A DNA stretch of 64,000 nucleotides from Mucilaginibacter sp. Bleaf8 (GTDB taxonomy: Bacteria; Bacteroidota; Bacteroidia; Sphingobacteriales; Sphingobacteriaceae), in the NCBI RefSeq assembly GCF_018390515.1, contig NZ_JAHBBK010000003.1, positions 682,001 to 746,000 on the forward strand, given 5' to 3'. Below, piece after piece: positions 35,253 through 43,665 of the stretch. The translations under genes were made by a program, and so were the position numbers. Every line of letters begins with the position of its first letter. Positions within the stretch are counted from its first letter, which is position 1. The notes beneath the pieces are model-generated. The model saw only the letters and a list, made by a program, of their open reading frames with translations, was not told where the DNA came from and searched no databases.

Positions 35253-36950
35253 ATGCAAAAACGTTGGGCACTCAAGCAAAGTCCGGATAATGATGCGGTA
35301 AGGCAACTGGCTGCCCAGCTGAATATTGATACAGTATTAAGTACGATGTTGCTGCAACGGGGTATAAAAACCTTTGATGAAGCCAGGTACTTTTTCAGGC
35401 CCGACCTGCGCCACCTGCACGATCCGTTTTTAATGACGGACATGGAAAAAGCTATTGCACGCATTGAAGCGGCTATTGCAGCCGGTGAAAAGATCCTGAT
35501 TTTTGGCGATTATGACGTGGACGGTACCACAGCGGTATCTTTAGTATACAGCTTTTTTAAAAAGTACCATTCTGCGCTGGAGTATTACATCCCTGACCGT
35601 TACAAAGAAGGCTACGGTATATCCCTGCAAGGTATTGATTATGCTGCAGAGCATGGCTTTAGTTTAATAATTGCTTTGGATTGTGGTATTAAAGCCACCG
35701 ATAAAATTGCTTATGCCAATGAGCGGGGTGTGGATTTTATTATCTGCGATCACCACATGCCTGGTGATGATTTGCCTGATGCTGTAGCCGTATTGGATCC
35801 TAAGCGCAGGGATTGCAGCTATCCCTATAAAGAATTATCCGGCTGTGGCATCGGTTTTAAACTGATACAGGCCTACGCCGAAAAGAATGACATACCCTTT
35901 GAGGAGGTAACACAATATCTGGATCTGGTGGTAACCAGCATTGCCTGTGATATTGTGCATATAACCGGCGAAAACCGTGTGCTGGCTTACTTTGGCCTGG
36001 AGCGGTTAAATAACAACCCGAGTACCGGCATTAAGGTGTTGATGGAACTTTCGGGCAAAACCAGTAATTACAGCATATCCGATATTGTATTTTTACTGGG
36101 CCCTCGTATCAACGCGGCCGGGCGTATTGATGATGCCAAGCATGCAGTAGAACTGCTGATAGCTCCCGATGAAGCTATTGCCAACGAAAAAGGAGCGCTG
36201 ATTACCGTTAAGAATACCGAACGCAAGGGCCATGATTTAGCCATAACCGATGAGGCACTGAGTATGATCGAGGCCGACGCAACGGCAGGCAGCCGCAAAT
36301 CAACCGTGGTGTTTAATGAGAACTGGCATAAGGGCGTTATCGGTATCGTAGCATCGCGCCTTACCGAAAAGTATTACCGGCCTACCATCGTACTAACCCG
36401 GTCAAACGGGCATGTGGCTGGCTCGGCCCGCTCAGTAATTGGGTTTGATTTGTACGAGGCACTGTGTGGTTGCAGCGATTTGCTCATACAGTTTGGCGGC
36501 CACAAATATGCCGCCGGCCTAACCCTTCAGCCCGAACAGGTAGGCGCTTTCGTAGAGCGTTTTGAGGAGGTTGTAAGTGCTACTATTACCGACGATCAAC
36601 TCATACAAGAAATACTGATTGATGCCCAGCTTAATCTTAAACAGGTTACACCAAAGTTTTTCAGGGTACTTAACCAGTTTGCGCCTTTCGGACCCGAAAA
36701 CATGTCGCCCGTGTTTGTAAGCAAGCAGGTGCGCGCTTACGGTGGTGTAAATTTAGTAGGTAGCAATCACATCAAAATGACCGTGTATCAGGAAGATTCG
36801 CCATTGTTTGATTGCATTGCCTTTAACCAGGGCGGGTGCCTGGACGACATACGTCAGGGTCAGCCTTTTGATATCTGCTACAGCATTGAAGAAAACATTT
36901 GGCGCGATAAGCGTTCTATACAATTAAATATAAAAGGAATTCGTTGTTAA
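35253..36950 (+). CDS. recJ: Single-stranded-DNA-specific exonuclease RecJ
   Basis: This 565-residue exonuclease acts 5' to 3' on single-stranded DNA in recombination and mismatch repair. DHH motifs are visible: FGDYDVDGTTA (motif I), ALDCGI (II), DHHMPG (III) and PKR/CGIGFK. The DHHA1 part has NAAGRIDDA and the FGGHKYAAGLTL motif, and an OB-fold C-terminal domain follows (NHIKMTVYQ). The length matches the family. A repeat-like stretch follows and lptB is next. Confidence 0.96.
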   Translation: MQKRWALKQSPDNDAVRQLAAQLNIDTVLSTMLLQRGIKTFDEARYFFRPDLRHLHDPFLMTDMEKAIARIEAAIAAGEKILIFGDYDVDGTTAVSLVYSFFKKYHSALEYYIPDRYKEGYGISLQGIDYAAEHGFSLIIALDCGIKATDKIAYANERGVDFIICDHHMPGDDLPDAVAVLDPKRRDCSYPYKELSGCGIGFKLIQAYAEKNDIPFEEVTQYLDLVVTSIACDIVHITGENRVLAYFGLERLNNNPSTGIKVLMELSGKTSNYSISDIVFLLGPRINAAGRIDDAKHAVELLIAPDEAIANEKGALITVKNTERKGHDLAITDEALSMIEADATAGSRKSTVVFNENWHKGVIGIVASRLTEKYYRPTIVLTRSNGHVAGSARSVIGFDLYEALCGCSDLLIQFGGHKYAAGLTLQPEQVGAFVERFEEVVSATITDDQLIQEILIDAQLNLKQVTPKFFRVLNQFAPFGPENMSPVFVSKQVRAYGGVNLVGSNHIKMTVYQEDSPLFDCIAFNQGGCLDDIRQGQPFDICYSIEENIWRDKRSIQLNIKGIRC

Positions 36951-36954
36951 CCGG

Positions 36955-37026
36955 GAGTTGTAAGTTGTGTGTTGTTTGAAAAATACTTACAACCTATAAC
37001 TCACAACCCGTTCACAACCCACAACT
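36955..37026. repeat. Intergenic run of ACAAC/GTTGT repeats between recJ and lptB
   Basis: The left part contains AGTTGTAAGTTGTGTGTTGT; the right part contains ACTTACAACC, ATAACTCACAACCC, TTCACAACCC and ACAACT. The two halves are imperfect complements and could fold into a hairpin. The right part also reads as short direct repeats of about 9-11 bases. No gene is here. Confidence 0.5.
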
Positions 37027-37031
37027 AAAAT

Positions 37032-37769
37032 ATGAATCTACGTGCCGACCATCTGATAAAGAAATATAAACAGCGTACTGTGGTGAACGATGTATCGTTC
37101 AACGTGTCGCAGGGCGAAATTGTGGGGTTGCTGGGGCCTAACGGTGCCGGGAAAACCACATCGTTTTATATGATTGTGGGGCTTATTAAGCCCAACGAAG
37201 GCAAGATTTATTTGGATGACGATGATATAACCAACGACCCGATGTACCGCCGTGCGCAAAAAGGCATTGGTTACCTGGCGCAGGAGGCATCGGTGTTTCG
37301 TAAACTATCGGTTGAAGATAATATCAAGGCTGTGCTCGAAATGGGGCAGATGAGTAAAGGCGAGCAAAAGGATAAACTGGAAGAGCTGATAGACGAGTTT
37401 AGTTTGCACAAAGTGCGCAAAAACCGGGGCGACCTGCTTTCGGGTGGTGAGCGCCGCCGTACCGAGATTGCCCGTGCGCTGGCTGCCCAGCCTAATTTTA
37501 TTTTGCTGGATGAGCCTTTTGCCGGGGTTGATCCTATTGCGGTTGAAGAAATTCAAAGCATGGTGGCCAAGCTTAGGCACCGTAATATCGGTATTCTTAT
37601 TACCGACCACAATGTGCAGGAAACGCTATCTATCACCGATCGCGCTTACCTGCTGTTTGAAGGTAAGATATTGGAATCGGGTGTGCCGGAGGTATTGGCC
37701 GAAAATGAGATGGTGCGTAAAGTATATTTAGGGGCCAACTTTGTGTTGAAACGCAAAACCTTTGTTTAA
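37032..37769 (+). CDS. lptB: LPS export ABC transporter ATP-binding protein LptB
   Basis: This 245-residue ATPase has Walker [10 protein letters not shown], the LptB-type signature [16 protein letters not shown], Walker [14 protein letters not shown] and switch His in ITDHNVQET. The spacing and C-terminus ([14 protein letters not shown]) fit LptB, which powers extraction of lipopolysaccharide from the inner membrane. lptF, lptG, lptC and lptA are not nearby, which is common. The GH3 gene follows after 15 bases and is probably co-transcribed. Confidence 0.93.
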   Translation: MNLRADHLIKKYKQRTVVNDVSFNVSQGEIVGLLGPNGAGKTTSFYMIVGLIKPNEGKIYLDDDDITNDPMYRRAQKGIGYLAQEASVFRKLSVEDNIKAVLEMGQMSKGEQKDKLEELIDEFSLHKVRKNRGDLLSGGERRRTEIARALAAQPNFILLDEPFAGVDPIAVEEIQSMVAKLRHRNIGILITDHNVQETLSITDRAYLLFEGKILESGVPEVLAENEMVRKVYLGANFVLKRKTFV

Positions 37770-37784
37770 TTTCGCCATCTACCT

Positions 37785-39296
37785 ATGACGATTATTAACT
37801 CTGTTTTTACCTGGTTCATGAAAAAGCGCATTCACCAGATTGAGCTTTTTATGAAATACCCCAATGAAGTGCAGCAGGAGTGGCTTAACCGCCTGATTAC
37901 CGATGCCGAGGACACAGAGTGGGGTAAACAGTATCATTATAATAGCATCAAAACATTCAGGGACTATCAGGAGCGCGTGCCGCTGCAAACTTACGATACG
38001 CTGAAGCCTTATATTGAGCGGATGCTCGAAGGTGAGCAGAACGTACTATGGCCCTCCGAGGTGCGTTGGTTCGCCAAATCATCGGGTACCACCAGCGACA
38101 GGAGCAAGTTTATACCGGTAAGCCCCGAAGCTTTAGAAGAATGCCACTTTAAGGGTGGCAAGGATATGCTGACGCTTTACTGCAACAACCGGCCCGATAC
38201 CCAGCTGTTTACCGGCAAAAGCCTGACGCTGGGCGGTAGCCATCAGATTGGTCAGCTGAATGCCGATATATCTTTTGGTGACCTCTCGGCCGTTATTATG
38301 AAAAATCTGCCCATGTGGGCCGAATTTTACCGTACGCCTGACCTGGACATAGCCCTGCTCGAAAACTTTGAGGAAAAGATTGAGAAAATGGCGCATGCCA
38401 CCAAGGATGTGAATGTAACGGCGCTTAGCGGTGTGCCAACCTGGAACATATTATTATTTAAGCGCATACTTGAAATTACCGGCAAGGACAACCTGTTGGA
38501 GGTATGGCCAAATTTGGAACTGTACTTTCACGGCGCTGTTAACTTTACCCCATACCGCGAGCAGTTCAAAAAACTGATACCAAGCGAAAGCATGTATTAC
38601 TTGGAAACCTATAATGCATCCGAAGGCTTTTTTGGTATACAGGATTTGGAAGAGCCCGGCGAGATGTTGTTGATGCTTGATTATGGTATCTTTTACGAAT
38701 TTTTGCCGCTCGAAAACCTGCACGATGAGCATCCGCATACACTCTCGTTGGACGAGGTGGAGTTGAATAAAAATTATGCACTTATCATCAGTACCAATGC
38801 CGGATTGTGGCGGTATATGATAGGCGATACCATACGCTTTACCTCGCTTAATCCTTATCGTATTCAAATTACCGGCCGTACCAAGCATTTTATAAATGCC
38901 TTTGGCGAAGAGGTAATCATTGATAATGCCGAGCGGGCGTTGGATGAGGCTTGCCGACAAACGGGAGCTATTATTCGCGATTATACAGCTGCGCCAATTT
39001 ATTTCTCGGACAGTAAATCGGGCGGGCATGAATGGATTATTGAGTTTGAGAAAAAACCGGCCGAGTTTGACCGCTTTGTAGATTTGCTTGATGAAACCTT
39101 GCGCAAAGTAAATTCCGATTATGATGCCAAGCGGTTTAAAGATATGGCCTTGTGCCGCCCGTCGGTGCATGATGCACCATCGGGTACTTTTATAAGCTGG
39201 ATGAAAAACCGGGGCAAGTTTGGCGGACAAAATAAAGTGCCGCGTTTAGCCAACAACCGCGAATATGTAGATAGTATTCTGGAAATGATGGAATAG
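37785..39296 (+). CDS. GH3-family acyl-adenylate/amido-synthetase-like protein
   Basis: This 503-residue protein of the GH3 family, known from plants for joining amino acids to auxin and jasmonate, is also common in Bacteroidota with unknown role. The adenylate-forming motifs are present: FAKSSGTTSDRSKFIP (P-loop-like motif 1), TYNASEGFFG (motif 2) and GLWRYMIGDT (motif 3, near residue 345). It should activate a carboxylic acid with ATP. The natural acid and amine are unknown. It overlaps in transcription with lptB and ends at a terminator. Confidence 0.92.
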   Translation: MTIINSVFTWFMKKRIHQIELFMKYPNEVQQEWLNRLITDAEDTEWGKQYHYNSIKTFRDYQERVPLQTYDTLKPYIERMLEGEQNVLWPSEVRWFAKSSGTTSDRSKFIPVSPEALEECHFKGGKDMLTLYCNNRPDTQLFTGKSLTLGGSHQIGQLNADISFGDLSAVIMKNLPMWAEFYRTPDLDIALLENFEEKIEKMAHATKDVNVTALSGVPTWNILLFKRILEITGKDNLLEVWPNLELYFHGAVNFTPYREQFKKLIPSESMYYLETYNASEGFFGIQDLEEPGEMLLMLDYGIFYEFLPLENLHDEHPHTLSLDEVELNKNYALIISTNAGLWRYMIGDTIRFTSLNPYRIQITGRTKHFINAFGEEVIIDNAERALDEACRQTGAIIRDYTAAPIYFSDSKSGGHEWIIEFEKKPAEFDRFVDLLDETLRKVNSDYDAKRFKDMALCRPSVHDAPSGTFISWMKNRGKFGGQNKVPRLANNREYVDSILEMME

Positions 39297-39327
39297 CCGT
39301 CAGCTCCTTTATTATACACAAAGCAAC

Positions 39328-39355
39328 AAGGCCCGGATCAAGTCCGGGCCTTTTA
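39328..39355. terminator. Terminator after the GH3 gene
   Basis: AAGGCCCGGA (39328-39337) pairs with TCCGGGCCTT (39343-39352) around a 5-base loop, then a T-run. It also lies just past the convergent DUF421 gene. Confidence 0.85.
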
Positions 39356-39364
39356 TCATAGAGG

Positions 39365-39856
39365 TTACTTATTTTTCTTGATTACGCTTACCTCACCGCT
39401 GGTTTCCATATTAATCTCATCTACATCGGTTAGCGAATTGGTGTTGGCTTTTAATCGTAAATCGCTCATAATGTCTTGCCGGCTTACCAGGCTGCGCGAT
39501 AGATTATCCTGCTTTATTTCACCGTCTTTATAAAGCGGGATGGTATCGCCTTTCAAAAGCCTGTTTATCCATTCATTTTTAACACTTAACCAGGCCAGTA
39601 ACCGATGTAATAAAACCAATAGTAAGCTGCAGCAAACGGTTGGTATAAATGGCGATGCTCCGGCCACCGCACGACTTAAAACAGCGCCTAAAATAATAGC
39701 CAGGGTATTATCAAAGGCAGATCGCTTACCAAAGGTACGCCTGCCCGAAAGCCTGATCAATAGCAATGCAATAAAGAATACCATCAACGCCCGGCTGCAC
39801 ATTTGCAGCACATTCAAATCTTTTCCCTCGCCAAATAGTACATCAATCCATTCCAT
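39365..39856 (-). CDS. DUF421 (YetF-like) membrane protein
   Basis: This 163-residue protein has two to three membrane helices in the first half (MCSRALMVFFIALLLIRLSG and SPFIPTVCCSLLLVLLHRLL) and then a cytoplasmic domain with the family pattern LLKGDTIPLYKDGEIKQDNL and ISRxDIMSDLR (here SRQDIMSDLRLKAN). The family is common in Bacillus and Bacteroidota and has been linked to sporulation and to phospholipid-related functions, without a settled activity. It is a single gene, convergent with GH3. Confidence 0.85.
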   Translation of the reverse strand: MEWIDVLFGEGKDLNVLQMCSRALMVFFIALLLIRLSGRRTFGKRSAFDNTLAIILGAVLSRAVAGASPFIPTVCCSLLLVLLHRLLAWLSVKNEWINRLLKGDTIPLYKDGEIKQDNLSRSLVSRQDIMSDLRLKANTNSLTDVDEINMETSGEVSVIKKNK

Positions 39857-39997
39857 AAACAGATAATTATATATCTATATTATGTAATAGTTACACTAAT
39901 GTTAATAAAGTGTTTTCTTAAAGTTAATCCGTTATCATCGGTGTTGTTACAAAACTTATAAGAATCTTTTTCTAATTTGGTGTAAACCAATTATCAA

Positions 39998-40342
39998 ATG
40001 AAGAAGATATTGTTTGCATTGTGCATATTATTCGGTATGTATTCTGTAAGCTTTGCACAGCAGGACAGTGTGGAGCAGTATTGCGAAATGGCTATAAGCA
40101 GAAGCATTTTCGGCCAATCAGTTAGTGCAAAAATAATTTATGGTAAAAACAGCTTAATCATCTCCTCCGATCAGGTAAAGGAGAAAAAGGAGTTTCCCAC
40201 CTTGCCCGATGCATTGAACTATATGGGCGCGTTAGGGTGGAAGTTAGTTACAACTAACGAACCCCAAAACGATTCAGGCGATTGGCGATTCATTTTTAAA
40301 AAGCTGTTTGTCAGGAAACGGGAAAACAGCGCTGGGAAATAA
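39998..40342 (+). CDS. Small secreted protein, DUF4177-like
   Basis: This 114-residue protein has a signal peptide (MKKILFALCILFGMYSVSFAQ). The mature part carries ALNYMGALGWKLVTTNEP, a pattern (L-N-x-x-G-x-x-G-W-x-L-V) like that of DUF4177-type small proteins. The function is unknown. It converges with folP, 20 bases from its end. Confidence 0.6.
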   Translation: MKKILFALCILFGMYSVSFAQQDSVEQYCEMAISRSIFGQSVSAKIIYGKNSLIISSDQVKEKKEFPTLPDALNYMGALGWKLVTTNEPQNDSGDWRFIFKKLFVRKRENSAGK

Positions 40343-40361
40343 AGCCTGTGTTAAAGGTGCT

Positions 40362-41246
40362 TTATGGTATCCGGTTTCCCGTGTGGTTACCAATGTTTGT
40401 GATCTGGTGCCAAATTTTTACCGCCTCCACAGCCTCCTTTACATCATGCACACGCAGAATGTTAGCGCCTTTGGTTAAGGCAATGGTATTTAAAACACTG
40501 GTGCCGTTCAGCGCATCCTGAGCGGTGCCACCCAGTAAGCCATATATCATCCGCTTACGCGATATACCTGCCAGTATGGGCAATTGCAGCATATCAAAAT
40601 CCTGCAGGCGGCTCATCAGTGTGTAACTGTGTTCGGCTGTTTTGGCAAAGCCGAAGCCTGGGTCGAGTATCACATCATGCACGCCCATTTGGCGTAGCTG
40701 CTCGTAACGCTGTACAAAGTAATCGAACACCTCGCCAAACACATCTTCATACTGTGCCAGTTTGGTCATGGTTTGCGGGGTGCCTTTCATGTGCATGAGT
40801 ATGTAAGGCACCTGCAGGCGGGCAACGGTATCAAACATGGCTTCGTCCAGTTGTCCGCCGGCAATATCATTAATGATATGAGCGCCGGCTTTAATAGCCG
40901 CTTCGGCAACTGGTGAACGGAAGGTATCAATTGATAAAACAGCTTCAGGGTAAGTGGCAACAATAGCCTCTACCGCAGTTAGCAAGCGGTCAATCTCTTC
41001 CTGAACAGAAATATCTTCGGCACCAGGGCGCGATGAATAAGCCCCCAAATCCAGAAACGTAGCGCCATCAGCCAGCATACGGCCAGCCTGGGCTACGGCA
41101 TCTTCAACAACAGGCTTGCGGCTGTCCGAAAAGAACGAGTCGGGCGTTAAATTGATGATGCCCATTACACGTGGCGTGTTCAGGTCAATCAGTGTACCGC
41201 GTGCATTGATGGTTGCCTTTTTCTGAAAAAACGTATCTTTAGCCAT
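40362..41246 (-). CDS. folP: Dihydropteroate synthase
   Basis: This 294-residue enzyme of folate synthesis joins p-aminobenzoate to dihydropterin pyrophosphate; it is the target of sulfonamides. Motifs are MGIINLTPDSFFSDSRK, the GAYSSRPGAEDIS loop, SIDTFRSPVA, INDIAGG, ILDPGFGFAKT and the RKRMIYGLLG segment. The start is ATG 41246; an upstream TTG at 41282 would overlap the divergent gene region. It is divergent from the DUF1599 gene with 63 bases between the start codons. Confidence 0.95.
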   Translation of the reverse strand: MAKDTFFQKKATINARGTLIDLNTPRVMGIINLTPDSFFSDSRKPVVEDAVAQAGRMLADGATFLDLGAYSSRPGAEDISVQEEIDRLLTAVEAIVATYPEAVLSIDTFRSPVAEAAIKAGAHIINDIAGGQLDEAMFDTVARLQVPYILMHMKGTPQTMTKLAQYEDVFGEVFDYFVQRYEQLRQMGVHDVILDPGFGFAKTAEHSYTLMSRLQDFDMLQLPILAGISRKRMIYGLLGGTAQDALNGTSVLNTIALTKGANILRVHDVKEAVEAVKIWHQITNIGNHTGNRIP

Positions 41247-41309
41247 TTCCGGGCAGCTGTTTGTTGAAGCCGCTGCGGGCAAATATCGTAAATTTTAAAT
41301 ACTACCGTT

Positions 41310-41855
41310 TTGAACCATACTATAACCGAATATGAAGCTGTAATTAATACCTGTAAAAGCCTGTTCATTAAAAAAACGCGCGATTACGGTACTGCCTGGC
41401 GCATTTTACGGCCATCGTCCATCACTGATCAGATTTTTATCAAAGCCCAGCGCATCCGTACGCTGGAAGAAAAAAAAGTATCTATGGTAGGCGATGACAT
41501 CAGCGGCGAGTATGTAGGTATCATTAACTACTGCCTTATTGCTATGATGCAGCTGGAATGCGGCCCCGAAACTCCGCTGGAGTTATCGGTAGATGAGGTA
41601 AACGAACTGTACGACAAATACGCCACGGAAACTAAAAACCTGATGCTGGCCAAAAACCATGATTACGGCGAGGCGTGGCGCGATATGCGTATAAGCTCAT
41701 TAACTGACCTTATTTTGATGAAGCTTTTACGCGTAAAGCAGATTGAAGATAACGAAGGGCAAACACTGGCATCCGAAGGGGTAAAGGCCAACTACCAGGA
41801 TATGCTGAACTATGCTGTATTTGCATTGATAAAATTAAGCTCCTCAACCCTATAA
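41310..41855 (+). CDS. DUF1599 (nucleotide-modification-associated domain 1) protein with tandem duplication
   Basis: This 181-residue protein starts at TTG: in frame there is a stop at 41289 and no ATG between it and the TTG. It consists of two related halves. Residues about 8-90 carry FIKKTRDYGTAWRILRPSS, and about 98-178 carry MLAKNHDYGEAWRDMRISS. Both continue as T-D-x-I-x-x-K-x-x-R, and each ends in a Y-x-(G/D)-(I/M)-(I/L)-N-Y segment. The domain is called nucleotide-modification-associated because it turns up with base-modification genes, but the reaction is unknown. It is cytoplasmic. It is followed by the BT_3928-type gene after 23 bases. Confidence 0.85.
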   Translation: MNHTITEYEAVINTCKSLFIKKTRDYGTAWRILRPSSITDQIFIKAQRIRTLEEKKVSMVGDDISGEYVGIINYCLIAMMQLECGPETPLELSVDEVNELYDKYATETKNLMLAKNHDYGEAWRDMRISSLTDLILMKLLRVKQIEDNEGQTLASEGVKANYQDMLNYAVFALIKLSSSTL

Positions 41856-41878
41856 AGGCGGGAGCAATTATTGAAAAT

Positions 41879-43084
41879 ATGACTTACTCTCAAAATAAAT
41901 CATCATATCCTAATAGCACTTCCCCTTTAGGGGGGCGGGGGGCACTCGTATGGTTTTGCCGGATAGCTGTAGGCCTGCTGTTTATATTTTCGGGCCTGAT
42001 TAAGGCTAACGACCCTTTGGGTTTTTCTTACAAGCTGCAGGAGTATTTTGAGGTTTTTCACCTTACGTTTTTAAACGGACTGGCGCTTACCATGGCTATT
42101 GTACTATGCGCGCTGGAAATGATATTGGGCTTTGCCTTAATATTAGGCTTGCGCATCAATAGCGTGGCATGGGGCTTGCTGCTGCTCATTATATTTTTTG
42201 GTTTTTTAACCTTCTACTCTGCTTTTTTTAAGGTGGTGCAAACCTGTGGTTGCTTTGGCGATGCTATTCCGTTAACGCCATGGCAATCGTTCGGTAAGGA
42301 TATGGTGCTGCTGGTGTTGGTGCTGGTTCCATTCTTTAACCGTAAAAACATGCGTCCGCTGGTGAGTGCCAAAGCAGAGATGCGCTGGCTAATAGCAGCT
42401 ACGGCTATTGCTTTAGGTGTAGGGTTGTATACGTATAACTTTTTACCGGTAATTGATTTTTTACCGTATCGTATTGGCGCTAACCTGCCCGACGAGATGA
42501 AGACGCCCCCGGGCGCTCAACCCGATGAGTATGAACTAACCTATGCTTTAAAAAATAAAGCAACTGGCGCTACCAAAACTATAAGTGATAAAGCGTATTT
42601 AAAAAGCGGTATCTGGAAAGATAACAACTGGCAAATACAAGGCGATCCTGAAAGGCGTTTGGTGAAAAAAGGCTTTACGCCCAAAATTCAGGATCTGGTA
42701 ATTCATGATGGCCAAGGGAACGATTATACACAAGAGCTGCTGGCAAATCCCTTCTATAACCTGGTAATTGTAGCTTACGACCTGGAGCATACCAATGAGG
42801 CTGCATTGGGGCGTTTAAACGCACTGGCCGTAAACCTCACACAGAATTACAACATCCGTACCGTGTTGCTTACATCGGCATCGCCTGTGCAGGCCGCTGC
42901 TTTTGCTAAAGCGTATAAACTGGTACCCGAAATCTTTTATGCCGACGGCGTACCGCTCAAAACCATGGTAAGGGCAAATCCCGGTGTATTGCTGCTTAAA
43001 GGCGGCACGGTAATCAATAAATGGCATTACCATACCATGCCCGAGTACGATGAGCTGGTAAAGCAATACCTGCAAAAGCAATAA
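41879..43084 (+). CDS. BT_3928-family membrane protein (DoxX/MauE-like plus thioredoxin-like tail)
   Basis: This 401-residue protein has a DoxX/MauE-like four-helix membrane domain (about 25-150) with the CGCFGDAIPLTPWQSFGKD segment, a fifth helix near 170-190, then a periplasmic domain that resembles a thioredoxin fold without the CxxC (about 280-400). The family is conserved in Bacteroidota with unknown role, possibly in redox or disulfide handling of secreted proteins; that is inference. The N-terminal residues around SPLGGRGAL are encoded by a GC-rich repeat element. No in-frame ATG, GTG or TTG lies just after it, so the repeat is part of the coding sequence. aroK follows. Confidence 0.82.
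   Translation: MTYSQNKSSYPNSTSPLGGRGALVWFCRIAVGLLFIFSGLIKANDPLGFSYKLQEYFEVFHLTFLNGLALTMAIVLCALEMILGFALILGLRINSVAWGLLLLIIFFGFLTFYSAFFKVVQTCGCFGDAIPLTPWQSFGKDMVLLVLVLVPFFNRKNMRPLVSAKAEMRWLIAATAIALGVGLYTYNFLPVIDFLPYRIGANLPDEMKTPPGAQPDEYELTYALKNKATGATKTISDKAYLKSGIWKDNNWQIQGDPERRLVKKGFTPKIQDLVIHDGQGNDYTQELLANPFYNLVIVAYDLEHTNEAALGRLNALAVNLTQNYNIRTVLLTSASPVQAAAFAKAYKLVPEIFYADGVPLKTMVRANPGVLLLKGGTVINKWHYHTMPEYDELVKQYLQKQ
41918..41943. repeat. GC-rich palindromic element, copy 3, inside a coding sequence
   Basis: The complement reads GCCCCCCGCCCCCCCTAAAG then GGGAAGT, matching the copies at 26921-26948 and 27008-27034. In frame it encodes TSPLGGRGA near the N-terminus of the BT_3928-type protein. Confidence 0.65.
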
Positions 43085-43110
43085 AAATTTAAAAATCCTC
43101 TACTGATAAA

Positions 43111-43617
43111 ATGGCGCGCATCTTTTTGATCGGCTTCATGGGCTGCGGTAAAACTACTTTGGGCCGCAAATTGGCTGCCCGGCTTAATTATTCTTTTTTC
43201 GATTTGGACCAGTTGCTGGAAGAACAGGCGGGCATGAGTGTGGCCGAATATTTTTCGAGCTTTGGCGAAACGGCTTTCCGTGTAGCTGAGTCTGAAATAT
43301 TGAAGCAGACAGCCTATCCTGAAAACGCTATCATATCAACAGGGGGCGGCTTGCCCTGTTACTTTGATAATATGGCGTGGATGAACGCCAATGGCAAAAC
43401 GATTTATATCCAATTGTCGGCCAAGGCGCTGGCAAGTCGGCTGGAAAAAGGTAAAGACGAGCGGCCTCTATTGCGCGATAAGCAGGGCGATGAATTGGTG
43501 AACTTTATTGCTGATAAACTGGCCGAGCGTGAAAGCTACTACAAGCAAGCGCAGATTATTGCCGATGGGTTTGGCCTGACGGCCGAAAAGGTAACCGATT
43601 TGCTGCATATATCTTAA
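43111..43617 (+). CDS. aroK: Shikimate kinase
   Basis: This 168-residue enzyme phosphorylates shikimate with ATP in aromatic amino acid synthesis. It has Walker A GFMGCGKTTLG, the shikimate-binding Asp in FFDLDQLLE, Arg in AFRVAES, ISTGGGLP, and the lid Arg in DERPLL. The length is normal. The start lies 26 bases after the BT_3928-type gene, so they are probably co-transcribed. The stop codon lies at the edge of a terminator. Confidence 0.95.
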   Translation: MARIFLIGFMGCGKTTLGRKLAARLNYSFFDLDQLLEEQAGMSVAEYFSSFGETAFRVAESEILKQTAYPENAIISTGGGLPCYFDNMAWMNANGKTIYIQLSAKALASRLEKGKDERPLLRDKQGDELVNFIADKLAERESYYKQAQIIADGFGLTAEKVTDLLHIS

Positions 43618-43654
43618 AAAAGAAAGCCGCTCAAGTTAGGGCGGCTTTCTTTTT
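43617..43654. terminator. Bidirectional terminator between aroK and rlmN
   Basis: A perfect 14-bp stem (43617-43630 with 43641-43654) with a 10-base loop, A-run on the left and T-run on the right, between convergent genes. Confidence 0.88.
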
Positions 43655-43665
43655 AATGTTATCAC

